From contig JAKQSG010000017.1 in the NCBI GenBank assembly GCA_029563245.1, positions 1 to 20,155 on the forward strand: DNA of 20,155 bases, read 5' to 3'. Under the pieces are notes generated by a model, which was not told the origin of the DNA, did not search any database, and worked only from the letters and a program-made list of their open reading frames with translations. Positions 1-7,116 of the stretch are shown piece by piece. The position numbers and the translations under genes were made by a program. The stretch is from Candidatus Omnitrophota bacterium. GTDB lineage: Bacteria > Omnitrophota > Gorgyraeia > Gygaellales > Profunditerraquicolaceae. Positions within the stretch are counted from its first letter, which is position 1. Every line of letters begins with the position of its first letter.

Positions 1-472
1 TAAGTCTAACGACGGCATCTATCAGGACCATTGCCGGAAGCTCTCCTCCGGTTAAGATATAATCCCCTATAGAGATCTCCTTATCAACCAATTTCTTCCT
101 AACCCTCTCATCTACCCCTTCATAATGCCCGCAAACCAAGATAAGGTTCTTAACCTTAGCTAGCCTCTTTGCAATAACCTGGTTTAGCTTCTTCCCTTGG
201 GGAGAAAGAAGGATTACAATTGGTTTCTTATCTATTAATTTTGACTTTATATCTTCTACACAATTAAATATCGGCTCCGGACACATCACCATTCCCGCAC
301 CCCCGCCAAAAGGACGGTCATCTACCTTTTTATGTTTATCAAAAGTATAATCCCTTAGATTATGAACCTTAAATTCAACCTTCCCCTTGGACTGAGCGCG
401 CTTTACGATTGATTCATTAAGCACGGAATCAAACATACCGGGGAAGATCGTAACTATATCAATTCTGATCAT
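1..472 (-). CDS. trmD: tRNA (guanine-N1-)-methyltransferase TrmD, 3' end cut by window edge
   Basis: TrmD transfers a methyl group from S-adenosylmethionine to N1 of G37, next to the anticodon, which prevents +1 frameshifting; it is a cytosolic SPOUT-fold dimer. The frame opens with ATG at 470-472 and runs off the left edge after about 157 codons, out of roughly 230-250 usual for the family. The translation begins MIRIDIVTIFPGMF and carries the family signatures RPFGGGAGMVM (residues 53-63), the SAM-binding knot segments LLSPQGKKL (88-96) and CGHYEGVDERV (114-124), and ISIGDYILTGGELPAM (133-148). The start is supported by a good Shine-Dalgarno site at 483-489. It lies 23 bases after tgt and is probably cotranscribed with it. 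The common partners rpsP and rimM are not upstream here. The missing part is the C-terminal tRNA-binding domain. Confidence 0.96.
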   Translation of the reverse strand, partial: MIRIDIVTIFPGMFDSVLNESIVKRAQSKGKVEFKVHNLRDYTFDKHKKVDDRPFGGGAGMVMCPEPIFNCVEDIKSKLIDKKPIVILLSPQGKKLNQVIAKRLAKVKNLILVCGHYEGVDERVRKKLVDKEISIGDYILTGGELPAMVLIDAVVRL

Positions 473-482
473 AGTATATAAG

Positions 483-489
483 CTCCTTT
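483..489 (-). promoter_or_regulatory. Shine-Dalgarno site of trmD
   Basis: On the minus strand the sequence reads AAAGGAG, with 10 bases between it and the ATG at 472. It fixes the trmD start and lies entirely in the 23-base gap after tgt. Confidence 0.75.
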
Positions 490-495
490 AGAACC

Positions 496-1620
496 TTAAT
501 CGTTTAGGTAGCGTCCTAGAAAATCTTGTTTAAACTCCCTGAACTGGTTAACCTTAATTGCCTCACGGATACCCTTTGCCAGATTTAAAAAGAAATGCAC
601 GTTATGTAAAGACAAAAGCGTCAAACCCAGCATCTCCTGGGCGTTGAATAAGTGCCTCAAATAAGCCCTGGTAAAATTACTGCAGGTATAACAGGAGCAT
701 TCTTTATCAAGAGGCTTAAAATCCTTAATGTAAGGAGAATTGCCTATTTTAACCTTACCGGCGCTTGTGAAGGCCGTGCCGTTTCTCCCGTAACGCGTCG
801 GTACTACACAATCAAACATATCAACACCTCTCTCTACCGCCTCCAGGATATCCTGGGGATAGCCTATCCCCATTGCATAACGTGGCTTCTCAACAGGCAA
901 TAGTTCAGAAGTTAAGTTAAGTATATTATATATTAAATTACTGGGTTCGCCAACCGATACCCCGCCTATCGAATAACCGTCAAAATCAATACCCACTAAT
1001 TCTTTTGCGCATTTATTCCTCAGATCTTCATAGGTTGCCCCTTGGACAATTCCAAAAAGAAGCTGCGCCTTATTAGGAGCGCTTTTGCTCAGGTTTATTT
1101 TATGGTTATGGGAACGCTTTGCCCAATTAATTGTCCTTTCCATGGCAATCTCTGCCTGAGCCCTGGCGCAAGGGTAATGTACACATTCATCCAAAGGCAT
1201 TATAATATCCGAACCTAATTCAGACTGGATATCAATAATATCTTCGGGCGTAATAAAATGCTTTGAGCCGTCAATATGCGACTGAAACTCAACGCCCTTA
1301 TCGCTTAATTTACGCAAAAGGGCCAAGCTGAATACCTGGTATCCTCCGCTATCGGTCAAAATAGGCTTTTCCCATGATATAAACTTATGCAACCCCCCGG
1401 CCTTACGGATTACATCCATCCCCGGGCGAAGAAATAAATGATAGGTATTAGAAAGCATAATCTGAGCGCCGGATTCTTCCACGTCCTTAGGATACAGCCC
1501 CTTTATCGTGCCATGGGTACCTACCGGCATGAAACAGGGAGTCTCAACATCCCCGTGGGCAGTAGAAAGCATCCCCAGCCTTGCCTTGCTATTCTTATCC
1601 CGGTGAATTAATTTAAACAT
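496..1620 (-). CDS. tgt: queuine/preQ1 tRNA-guanine transglycosylase
   Basis: Tgt exchanges G34 in the anticodon of tRNAs for Asp, Asn, His and Tyr for the queuosine precursor preQ1. The protein has 374 residues, normal for bacterial Tgt. The substrate-pocket motif TDSGGYQVF lies at residues 89-97 (general-base Asp90). GGVSVGEP lies at 219-226. The nucleophile is Asp270 in MFDCVVPTRYGRNG. The zinc site is complete: Cys308, Cys310, Cys313 and His339. The gene follows queA after only 7 bases, and the AGGA that would serve as its ribosome site overlaps the queA stop codon, so the two are probably translationally coupled. QueA acts on the product of Tgt, and QueH completes the pathway two genes upstream. 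The preQ1-making genes queC, queD, queE and queF are not in this window. Confidence 0.98.
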   Translation of the reverse strand: MFKLIHRDKNSKARLGMLSTAHGDVETPCFMPVGTHGTIKGLYPKDVEESGAQIMLSNTYHLFLRPGMDVIRKAGGLHKFISWEKPILTDSGGYQVFSLALLRKLSDKGVEFQSHIDGSKHFITPEDIIDIQSELGSDIIMPLDECVHYPCARAQAEIAMERTINWAKRSHNHKINLSKSAPNKAQLLFGIVQGATYEDLRNKCAKELVGIDFDGYSIGGVSVGEPSNLIYNILNLTSELLPVEKPRYAMGIGYPQDILEAVERGVDMFDCVVPTRYGRNGTAFTSAGKVKIGNSPYIKDFKPLDKECSCYTCSNFTRAYLRHLFNAQEMLGLTLLSLHNVHFFLNLAKGIREAIKVNQFREFKQDFLGRYLND

Positions 1621-1627
1621 ATTTATC

Positions 1628-2617
1628 CTAAATTATCAGCATGGCATCGCCATAACTGTAAAACCTGTACTTATTATCTACCGCTTCCTGATAAGCTTTC
1701 TTTATAAGCGGTTCTCCGCCAAAAGCACAAACCAACATAAAAAGGGTAGTCTTAGGCAAATGAAAGTTAGTCAAAAGACAGTCTGTAATCTTAAATTTAT
1801 AACCGGGGTAGACAAATAGGCCCGTAAAACCCTCTCTTAGCCCTGTGGCATAAGTCTCCAAGGCCCTTAGGGTAGTTGTCCCCACGGCGATGATTCTGCT
1901 TCTATTCTTCCTTGCAGTTTCTATCTTATCCTGAGTAACTTTAAGCACCTGGAAATATTCCGGTTCCATCCTATGCAAAGTTATATCCTCACAGGTAACG
2001 GGCTTAAATGTCCCTAAGCCAACATGCAAGGTTAAATAACCGATATTAACACCAGAAACAGATATCTCTTCAACCATTTGAGAGGTAAAATGCAGGCCTG
2101 CCGTTGGAGAGGCAATCGCACCTTCTTTGCTGGCATAAACAGTCTGATAATAATCCCTATCAAGTTCTTCGGGCTCCCTTTTAATATAAGGAGGCAGAGG
2201 GACTTGCCCTAGTTTATAAATAATATCCGCATCTTCTTTTTTAAACGATATCTCCCTGCGATTAGTAACAATACCGATAACCTTGCCCTGGTTAAATCCT
2301 ATCTTCTCACCTATCTTTGTACGGCTGGGTTGTATTAAAGCCTCGAATCTTGAGCCGTCTTTACGCTTAGTAAGCAAAACCTTAACCTTACCCCCGCTGC
2401 CTTTATGTCCTAGCAGTCTACAGGTTAAAACCCTGGTATTATTCAAGACTAAAAGATCATCCTTCTTTAGGCAACCCGTGAAATCTTTAAAAACCCGATG
2501 AGTTATCCTGCCGCTTAAACGCTCTACGACCAATAAACGGGCTGATTCACGCTCTTCTAAAGGGTATTGCGCAATTAAATCCTTGGGGAGGGAATAATCG
2601 AAATCGGATAGTTTCAT
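1628..2617 (-). CDS. queA: S-adenosylmethionine:tRNA ribosyltransferase-isomerase
   Basis: QueA transfers and isomerises the ribosyl group of S-adenosylmethionine onto preQ1 at tRNA position 34, giving epoxyqueuosine. The 329-residue protein is near the short end of the family (about 340-355). It starts with the typical MKLSDFDYSLPKDLIAQYP and shows VLNNTRV (57-63), ASPTAGLHFT (169-178), LHVGLGTFKPV (197-207), VGTTTLRALE (245-254) and TNFHLPKTTLFMLV (283-296). No good Shine-Dalgarno sequence is visible in the 19 bases before the ATG, so initiation may depend on coupling or be weak. It lies between the GHL10 gene and tgt in one transcription direction. Its substrate is the Tgt product and its product is the QueH substrate. 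Confidence 0.98.
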   Translation of the reverse strand: MKLSDFDYSLPKDLIAQYPLEERESARLLVVERLSGRITHRVFKDFTGCLKKDDLLVLNNTRVLTCRLLGHKGSGGKVKVLLTKRKDGSRFEALIQPSRTKIGEKIGFNQGKVIGIVTNRREISFKKEDADIIYKLGQVPLPPYIKREPEELDRDYYQTVYASKEGAIASPTAGLHFTSQMVEEISVSGVNIGYLTLHVGLGTFKPVTCEDITLHRMEPEYFQVLKVTQDKIETARKNRSRIIAVGTTTLRALETYATGLREGFTGLFVYPGYKFKITDCLLTNFHLPKTTLFMLVCAFGGEPLIKKAYQEAVDNKYRFYSYGDAMLII

Positions 2618-2636
2618 TTTGTAGTAAAAGAAAGGC

Positions 2637-3818
2637 TCATAAGCTGCTTAAATGCTTAAGGAACGCATCGTCTATATCATCGTAGGCGAATATAACAACC
2701 CCGTCGGGATTAAGGCTAAGGAGAGCCTTGTATTGGTCAACAAATGTATGCGGATTATCTTTCATCATATACAAACCTAGGCCTACAAAAACTTTACCCC
2801 TGCCTCTATGGGAAAGAGAAGAGCGTACCAGTTCCTTGGTCAATTGGTTATCTAAAGTATAATTCATAAGTACTACATAATCCAAAATACCTTCTTCGAG
2901 CCAGAAGGCCCAATTCTGGAATAAGCTGGAATACGCCCGCTCTCCCGCAGGGACAACCGCAGCAGATACCAGAAGATTCGAAGATTTCTCTTTGACGCGT
3001 TTAGCTATCCTTCTTACAAGGCTAGTTATCTGGTCCCTTCTCCAGTTATCCCACAAAAGATAGTCCTTGGCACTCTTTAAGCCCAAGAGAGGGTCTAAGC
3101 CCGTCCATTCCTGAAAACGCTCCACATTCTTAATCCCATAACCATAACTTAATCCATACTTGTTAAATCTTGACCCGGGGATAAAAGGAACTGTCATAGG
3201 ATAACGCGCATAATCAAGATGCACCCCGCTAAACAACGGATACCTCTCTATGACTTCCTCTACTACTGAAATTAATAACTTGGCTACTCTTTGATCTCCC
3301 GGCTCCAAGAATAAAAACTCTTCTCTTAAATAATACTTGTCTGACTCATCAGGATTACCCCTGCCAGAAACCCTATTATATTGATCCCTGGTCAGCACCT
3401 CTTTGCCGAATCTTTTAATTGCATCCGCATTATTATTTTGCCCTAAGCTCAAAAGGTTGATCCAGGCAAATACTTTTATATTGTTCTTCTTTGCTTCTTT
3501 TAACAAAAAGTCGATTATATCTATCTGAGCGGACTTAATCATGCCTTGATATTTCGAACTATCAAATTCTTTTGAATCATAATAGGCATAACCGGATTGA
3601 TAAACCTGTAAATATATCTGTTCTATCTTCGCCTTCTTGCATAATTCGATTAATCTTGCAGCTTCATCTCTAGAGTAAAGGACCTTGCTCGCAGAGAATA
3701 CGCTCACCCATACCCCTCTTGGTATATCGGCTCCGGCATTATCACCGGCAAAAGATAATGCGCTAACGCTTATAGATAATATCAAAAAGGTTAAGAAAAG
3801 ATATATTATTTTGCGCAT
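2637..3818 (-). CDS. secreted GHL10-family glycosidase-like protein
   Basis: This is a 393-residue exported protein of the GHL10 (YngK-like, formerly DUF187) group, predicted TIM-barrel glycoside-hydrolase-like proteins. I chose the ATG at 3818 because it begins a clean signal peptide: MRKI, then a hydrophobic stretch to about residue 22, then SFA with likely signal peptidase I cleavage near residue 24. An in-frame ATG at 3866 would add 16 charged residues that only mirror the end of queH. Barrel motifs include RGVWVSVF (34-41), YLQVYQSGYAYY (69-80), KVFAWINLLS (115-124), LEPGDQRV (171-178) and HLDYARYP (200-207), which holds the probable acidic residue of the active site. The start lies 13 bases inside queH. 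Family members are linked to cell-wall or surface glycans, but the substrate is unknown. It is an unexpected neighbour for queuosine genes. Confidence 0.85.
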   Translation of the reverse strand: MRKIIYLFLTFLILSISVSALSFAGDNAGADIPRGVWVSVFSASKVLYSRDEAARLIELCKKAKIEQIYLQVYQSGYAYYDSKEFDSSKYQGMIKSAQIDIIDFLLKEAKKNNIKVFAWINLLSLGQNNNADAIKRFGKEVLTRDQYNRVSGRGNPDESDKYYLREEFLFLEPGDQRVAKLLISVVEEVIERYPLFSGVHLDYARYPMTVPFIPGSRFNKYGLSYGYGIKNVERFQEWTGLDPLLGLKSAKDYLLWDNWRRDQITSLVRRIAKRVKEKSSNLLVSAAVVPAGERAYSSLFQNWAFWLEEGILDYVVLMNYTLDNQLTKELVRSSLSHRGRGKVFVGLGLYMMKDNPHTFVDQYKALLSLNPDGVVIFAYDDIDDAFLKHLSSL

Positions 3819-4348
3819 ATTGCTTTTTTCTTGTTCCTTTCTATCTCGGAATAAATACATCCGCAATAATTCTGCATATAGAGGCCTTTCTCTCTTGCCT
3901 CCTCATGTGCTTTTTTAAAACCCTGGCGAAAATCTGCGTAATAGAATTCTATTCCTGCCTCTTTAGCAGCTTCTATCCCAATCCTCTTTAATGACTCATG
4001 ATCCTGATAGGGGCTGACCAAAAGGGTGGTAGTAAAATGCCCAAAGCCCCTCTCCCTTGCTATAGCCGCCGTCTTTCTTAATCTTAACTTCCAACATATC
4101 GCGCATCTTGCGGGAGAATCTTCTTTCAGGTTTATCGCCCGGAAAAACTCTTGCGGCAGATAATCGGGGCAAATCAATTCAATCCCCGGGTTTAAGGCCG
4201 TCAGCGCTTTCTTTCTTGCGTTATATTCCAAGAGGGAGTGGATATTCGGATTATAGAATATGCCGGAGACCTCTATACCTTTAAGCTTTAATACCTCAAG
4301 CGGATGAATTAAGCAAGGCGCACAGCAAATATGGATTAATAATTTCAT
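3806..4348 (-). CDS. queH: epoxyqueuosine reductase QueH
   Basis: QueH (formerly DUF208) reduces epoxyqueuosine in tRNA to queuosine, the last step of the pathway, and is unrelated in sequence to the cobalamin enzyme QueG. The 180-residue protein has the full set of family motifs: HICCAPC (6-12), FYNPNIHSLLEYNAR (31-45), RCAIC (81-85), TTLLVSPYQDH (107-117) and YCGCIYS (161-167). Cys8, Cys9, Cys12, Cys82, Cys85, Cys162 and Cys164 are candidates for the Fe-S and iron sites known in the family. The ATG follows the ruvB stop by 8 bases with no clear Shine-Dalgarno sequence. Its C-terminal codons overlap the start of the GHL10 gene. With queA and tgt downstream it makes the final three steps of queuosine synthesis one local set. 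Confidence 0.95.
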   Translation of the reverse strand: MKLLIHICCAPCLIHPLEVLKLKGIEVSGIFYNPNIHSLLEYNARKKALTALNPGIELICPDYLPQEFFRAINLKEDSPARCAICWKLRLRKTAAIARERGFGHFTTTLLVSPYQDHESLKRIGIEAAKEAGIEFYYADFRQGFKKAHEEAREKGLYMQNYCGCIYSEIERNKKKAICAK

Positions 4349-4356
4349 TGGTAAAT

Positions 4357-5409
4357 CTAGAATAACTCTTCCTGTTTTTCCTTTGTGTATTTTACGTTGA
4401 AATGGTCGAAGGCAAGCTTAGTAGCGGTACGACCCCGAGGGGTACGCTTAAGATAGCCGGCCTTTAAAAGGTACGGCTCAACTGTATCGGCAATCGTATC
4501 TACTTCCTCGTTAAGGCTTGCGGCTAATGATTCTATGCCTACCGGGCCTCCTCCATACGACTCTAAAATCAGCTTTAAGACTTTTCGGTCCAAATCATCA
4601 AGCCCGGCCTGGTCTATTCCCAATCCATCTAAAGATTTAATCGCAATCTTTAAGTCTATTTTATCCACAGATGCAACTTGAGCATAGTCCCTTATGCGCC
4701 TTAGCAAACGGTTGGCTATACGCGGGGTACCGCGTGCGCGACGGGCTATCTCGCAAGAAGCATCTTCTGCAATCTCTATGCCCAGTATCTTAGAAGAATG
4801 CTTGATAATCTTAGAGAGGTCCTCGATTTTATAAAAGTCCAGGGTATAAAACATTCCGAATCTACCCCGTAACGGAGCAGCTAACAAACCCGTACGGGTA
4901 GTCGCACCTATTAAAGTAAAGGGCTTGAGATTGAACTTTATAGTCTTGGCATAAGGGCCCTTGTCGATAACAAAATCAATCTGAAAGCTCTCCATTGCCG
5001 GATACAAAAACTCTTCCACCACCTTAGAAAGCCTGTGTATTTCATCTATAAAGAGGATATCTCCTCTCTCCAGATTAGTCAATATACCGATCAAATCTCC
5101 GGCACGTTCAATCGCCGGGCCTGAGGTAGCGGTTATCTTTGCCTGCGATTCATGAGCTATAATATGCGATAATGAGGTTTTGCCCAAACCGGGAGGGCCG
5201 CTTAAGAGGACATGCTCCAAGGGCTCCTTCCTCTGCTTGGCTGCCTGGATAGAAACCTTCAGGTTATCGACAATATCCTTATGGCCTACAAATTCCGAGA
5301 ACTTCTTTGGCCGCAAAGACATATTCAATACTAAATCTTCCTCAGATTCCTTAACCGCGGCTAAGTTTATACTTCCTTTAATCAGTGTTTCTCTCGTCTC
5401 TTCGCTCAT
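4357..5409 (-). CDS. ruvB: Holliday junction branch-migration ATPase RuvB
   Basis: RuvB is the hexameric AAA+ motor that, with RuvA, drives branch migration of Holliday junctions in recombinational repair. The 350-residue protein has the conserved LRPKKFSEFVG entry (32-42), Walker A GPPGLGKTS (71-79), Walker B with DEIH (122-125), sensor 1 and arginine-finger region IGATTRTGLL (167-176) followed by PLRGRFG (179-185), the sensor 2 segment RGTPRIANRLLRR, and a winged-helix C-terminus with GGGPVGIESLA and RTPRGRTAT. The start overlaps scpA by 32 bases. It is supported by a Shine-Dalgarno site at 5423-5428 and by the expected 20-30 residues before LRPK. Neither ruvA nor ruvC is in this window. 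Confidence 0.98.
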   Translation of the reverse strand: MSEETRETLIKGSINLAAVKESEEDLVLNMSLRPKKFSEFVGHKDIVDNLKVSIQAAKQRKEPLEHVLLSGPPGLGKTSLSHIIAHESQAKITATSGPAIERAGDLIGILTNLERGDILFIDEIHRLSKVVEEFLYPAMESFQIDFVIDKGPYAKTIKFNLKPFTLIGATTRTGLLAAPLRGRFGMFYTLDFYKIEDLSKIIKHSSKILGIEIAEDASCEIARRARGTPRIANRLLRRIRDYAQVASVDKIDLKIAIKSLDGLGIDQAGLDDLDRKVLKLILESYGGGPVGIESLAASLNEEVDTIADTVEPYLLKAGYLKRTPRGRTATKLAFDHFNVKYTKEKQEELF

Positions 5410-6139
5410 AAGGTATAATATTCTCCTTATTCCTTAAAATTTCTATATCTTCAAAAAGCTGGCTTTGCCTGGCGATGATCTCCTTCACCCGGATCAATTC
5501 CAATACCGCCAGAAAAGTAACAATTATGTCCATTTTATTCTTTGCCTTAGCGAATAACTCTGAGAGCTTTACCTGCGAGCGCACTAATAATAAATGCAGA
5601 ATTTCATGAGTAGCCTGCTCAACCGTAAATTGGTCCTTTACTACCTCATAAAATACTTCTTTAGGTACATCTTTAAGGGCCTTAGAAAAAGCATTGATCA
5701 GGTCAAATATACTAGCCTCAAAATATACATCCTTGCCTTTTTCGTCTTTAGTATCTATCTCTACCTTCGGCCTCTTGTATACCTCGCGCTGATCAGTTTC
5801 TTTTTGCCTTAAGTTTTCTGCTATCTCTTTGAATTTCTCATACTCCAAAAGCCTCTTCACTAACTCCTCCCGCGGGTCTTCCTGATCCTTGGGCTCTTCC
5901 TTGCCTTCTTCAGCGGGAAGAAGCATTTTGGACTTAATCTGCATAAGGGTAGCCGCCATAACTAAGAATTCTCCGGCGATGTTTAAATCTAGAAGCTGCA
6001 TAAGATTAATATACTCCAGGTACTGCTGGGTTACCCTGGCTATAGGAATATCATAAATATTTAGGTGGTCTTTCTTCACCAGGTATAAAAGAAGGTCCAA
6101 CGGACCTTCAAACAACTCAAGTTTTATTTTATAGCTCAT
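5378..6139 (-). CDS. scpA: segregation and condensation protein A
   Basis: ScpA is the kleisin subunit that bridges the SMC dimer and works with ScpB in chromosome condensation and segregation. The 253-residue protein begins with the family hallmark FEGPLDLLLYLVKK (10-23) and continues with YDIPIARVTQQYLEY. It has a charged middle linker rich in Glu and Lys (about 77-125), and ends with a winged-helix region containing IIVTFLAVLELIRVKEI. It shares the four-base overlap ATGA with the upstream trpS stop and has no strong Shine-Dalgarno sequence of its own, so it is probably coupled to trpS. Its 3' end overlaps ruvB by 32 bases. The usual partner gene scpB does not follow; ruvB takes its place. 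Confidence 0.96.
   Translation of the reverse strand: MSYKIKLELFEGPLDLLLYLVKKDHLNIYDIPIARVTQQYLEYINLMQLLDLNIAGEFLVMAATLMQIKSKMLLPAEEGKEEPKDQEDPREELVKRLLEYEKFKEIAENLRQKETDQREVYKRPKVEIDTKDEKGKDVYFEASIFDLINAFSKALKDVPKEVFYEVVKDQFTVEQATHEILHLLLVRSQVKLSELFAKAKNKMDIIVTFLAVLELIRVKEIIARQSQLFEDIEILRNKENIIPYERRDERNTD
5423..5428 (-). promoter_or_regulatory. Shine-Dalgarno site of ruvB inside scpA
   Basis: The minus strand reads AAGGAG with 13 bases before the ATG at 5409. The spacing is a little long, but it is the best site in this stretch and supports the long ruvB reading that overlaps the end of scpA. Confidence 0.55.
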
Positions 6140-7116
6140 ATGTTAACCGACTTAAAAACTTCTTTCATAGTCTTAGCCGCCAAGGACTGGGCCAGATTAT
6201 TTCCTTCAGCGATAATCTTCTTAACCTCTCCTATCTCTTTGCAAAGCTTTGCTCTTTTTATTTGAATAGGAGAAATCTTATCAATAATATTCTCAGCCAA
6301 TATCTTCTTGCAATCAGTACATCCTTTTTTAGCGCTCAGGCACCAATTGCAAACCTCATCTTTCATCTCGGGGATAAATGTAGTGTAATAAGAAAAAACG
6401 TTGCAACTATCAGGATGCCCCTGGTCGCTTAGCTTGATCCGCCTAGGATCTGTAAACATAACCGAGACCTTTTTAGCTATAGCTTGCGATGAATCGGAGA
6501 GGTTTATGGTATTGGCATAGCTTTTGCTCATTTTTCTCCCGTCTAAACCTAAGAGTTTAGGGGTCTGCGTTAATATTGCATCCGGATAAGGAAAAATATC
6601 TTTCTTATATAAATTATTGAAAAGGCGGGCTATCTCCCTGGTGAGCTCCAAATGCGGTAGTTGGTCGCGCCCCACAGGCACTTTATCAGCCTTATAAAGC
6701 AGGATATCTGCTGCCTGCAATACAGGATACCCTAGAAAACCATAGGTATTTAAATCCCTGGTTCTAACTTCTCTTAATTGCTCTTTATAGGTCGGGCAAC
6801 GCTCAAGTATGCCTAAAGGGGTAAGACAGGAGAAGATCATATGTAAATTAAGGTGTTCGGGGACTTTAGATTGTATAAATATTACCGATTCCTTAGGGTC
6901 AATACCTACGCTTAGCCAGTCTATTACATTGTCAATTATATTTTCCGAAAGCAAGGAGGTATCTTCATACTCACTCATCAACGCATGCCAATCAGCAACC
7001 ATGAAAAAACACCGATATTCCTTCTGCAGCCTGACCCAGTTATCCAAAGCCCCCGCAAGATGCCCTAAGTGCAACTTACCCGTCGGGCGCATACCGCTTA
7101 AGATTACCTTTTTCAT
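6136..7116 (-). CDS. trpS: tryptophanyl-tRNA synthetase with a putative Fe-S cysteine motif
   Basis: This class I synthetase attaches tryptophan to its tRNA. It has 326 residues, normal length. The HIGH-type motif reads PTGKLHLGH (11-19), GYPVLQAADILLY (129-141) and GRDQLPHLELTREI (149-162) are typical of TrpRS, and KMSKS is intact at 195-199. Unlike most TrpRS, the C-terminal region holds five cysteines: Cys238, Cys256, Cys259, Cys266 and Cys269. The pattern C-x20-C-x6-C-x2-C closely resembles the four-cysteine motif that binds a [4Fe-4S] cluster near the anticodon site in Thermotoga maritima TrpRS. The start overlaps the infB stop in an ATGA arrangement and has AGGA five bases upstream of the ATG. 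The stop overlaps scpA in the same way, giving a coupled chain infB-trpS-scpA. Confidence 0.97.
   Translation of the reverse strand: MKKVILSGMRPTGKLHLGHLAGALDNWVRLQKEYRCFFMVADWHALMSEYEDTSLLSENIIDNVIDWLSVGIDPKESVIFIQSKVPEHLNLHMIFSCLTPLGILERCPTYKEQLREVRTRDLNTYGFLGYPVLQAADILLYKADKVPVGRDQLPHLELTREIARLFNNLYKKDIFPYPDAILTQTPKLLGLDGRKMSKSYANTINLSDSSQAIAKKVSVMFTDPRRIKLSDQGHPDSCNVFSYYTTFIPEMKDEVCNWCLSAKKGCTDCKKILAENIIDKISPIQIKRAKLCKEIGEVKKIIAEGNNLAQSLAAKTMKEVFKSVNI

Noticed and set aside
652..903. Plus-strand open frame opposite tgt
   Set aside because: It runs antisense to a fully conserved part of Tgt including the zinc site, and its translation has no family pattern.
3819..3866. Sixteen-residue N-terminal extension of the GHL10 protein
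   Set aside because: The extra residues are charged, precede a clean signal peptide and only mirror the end of queH, so the start at 3818 is better.
5320..5409. A later ruvB start at the ATG of residue 30
   Set aside because: RuvB proteins normally have 20 or more residues before LRPK, and the longer reading has a Shine-Dalgarno site, so the overlap with scpA is accepted.
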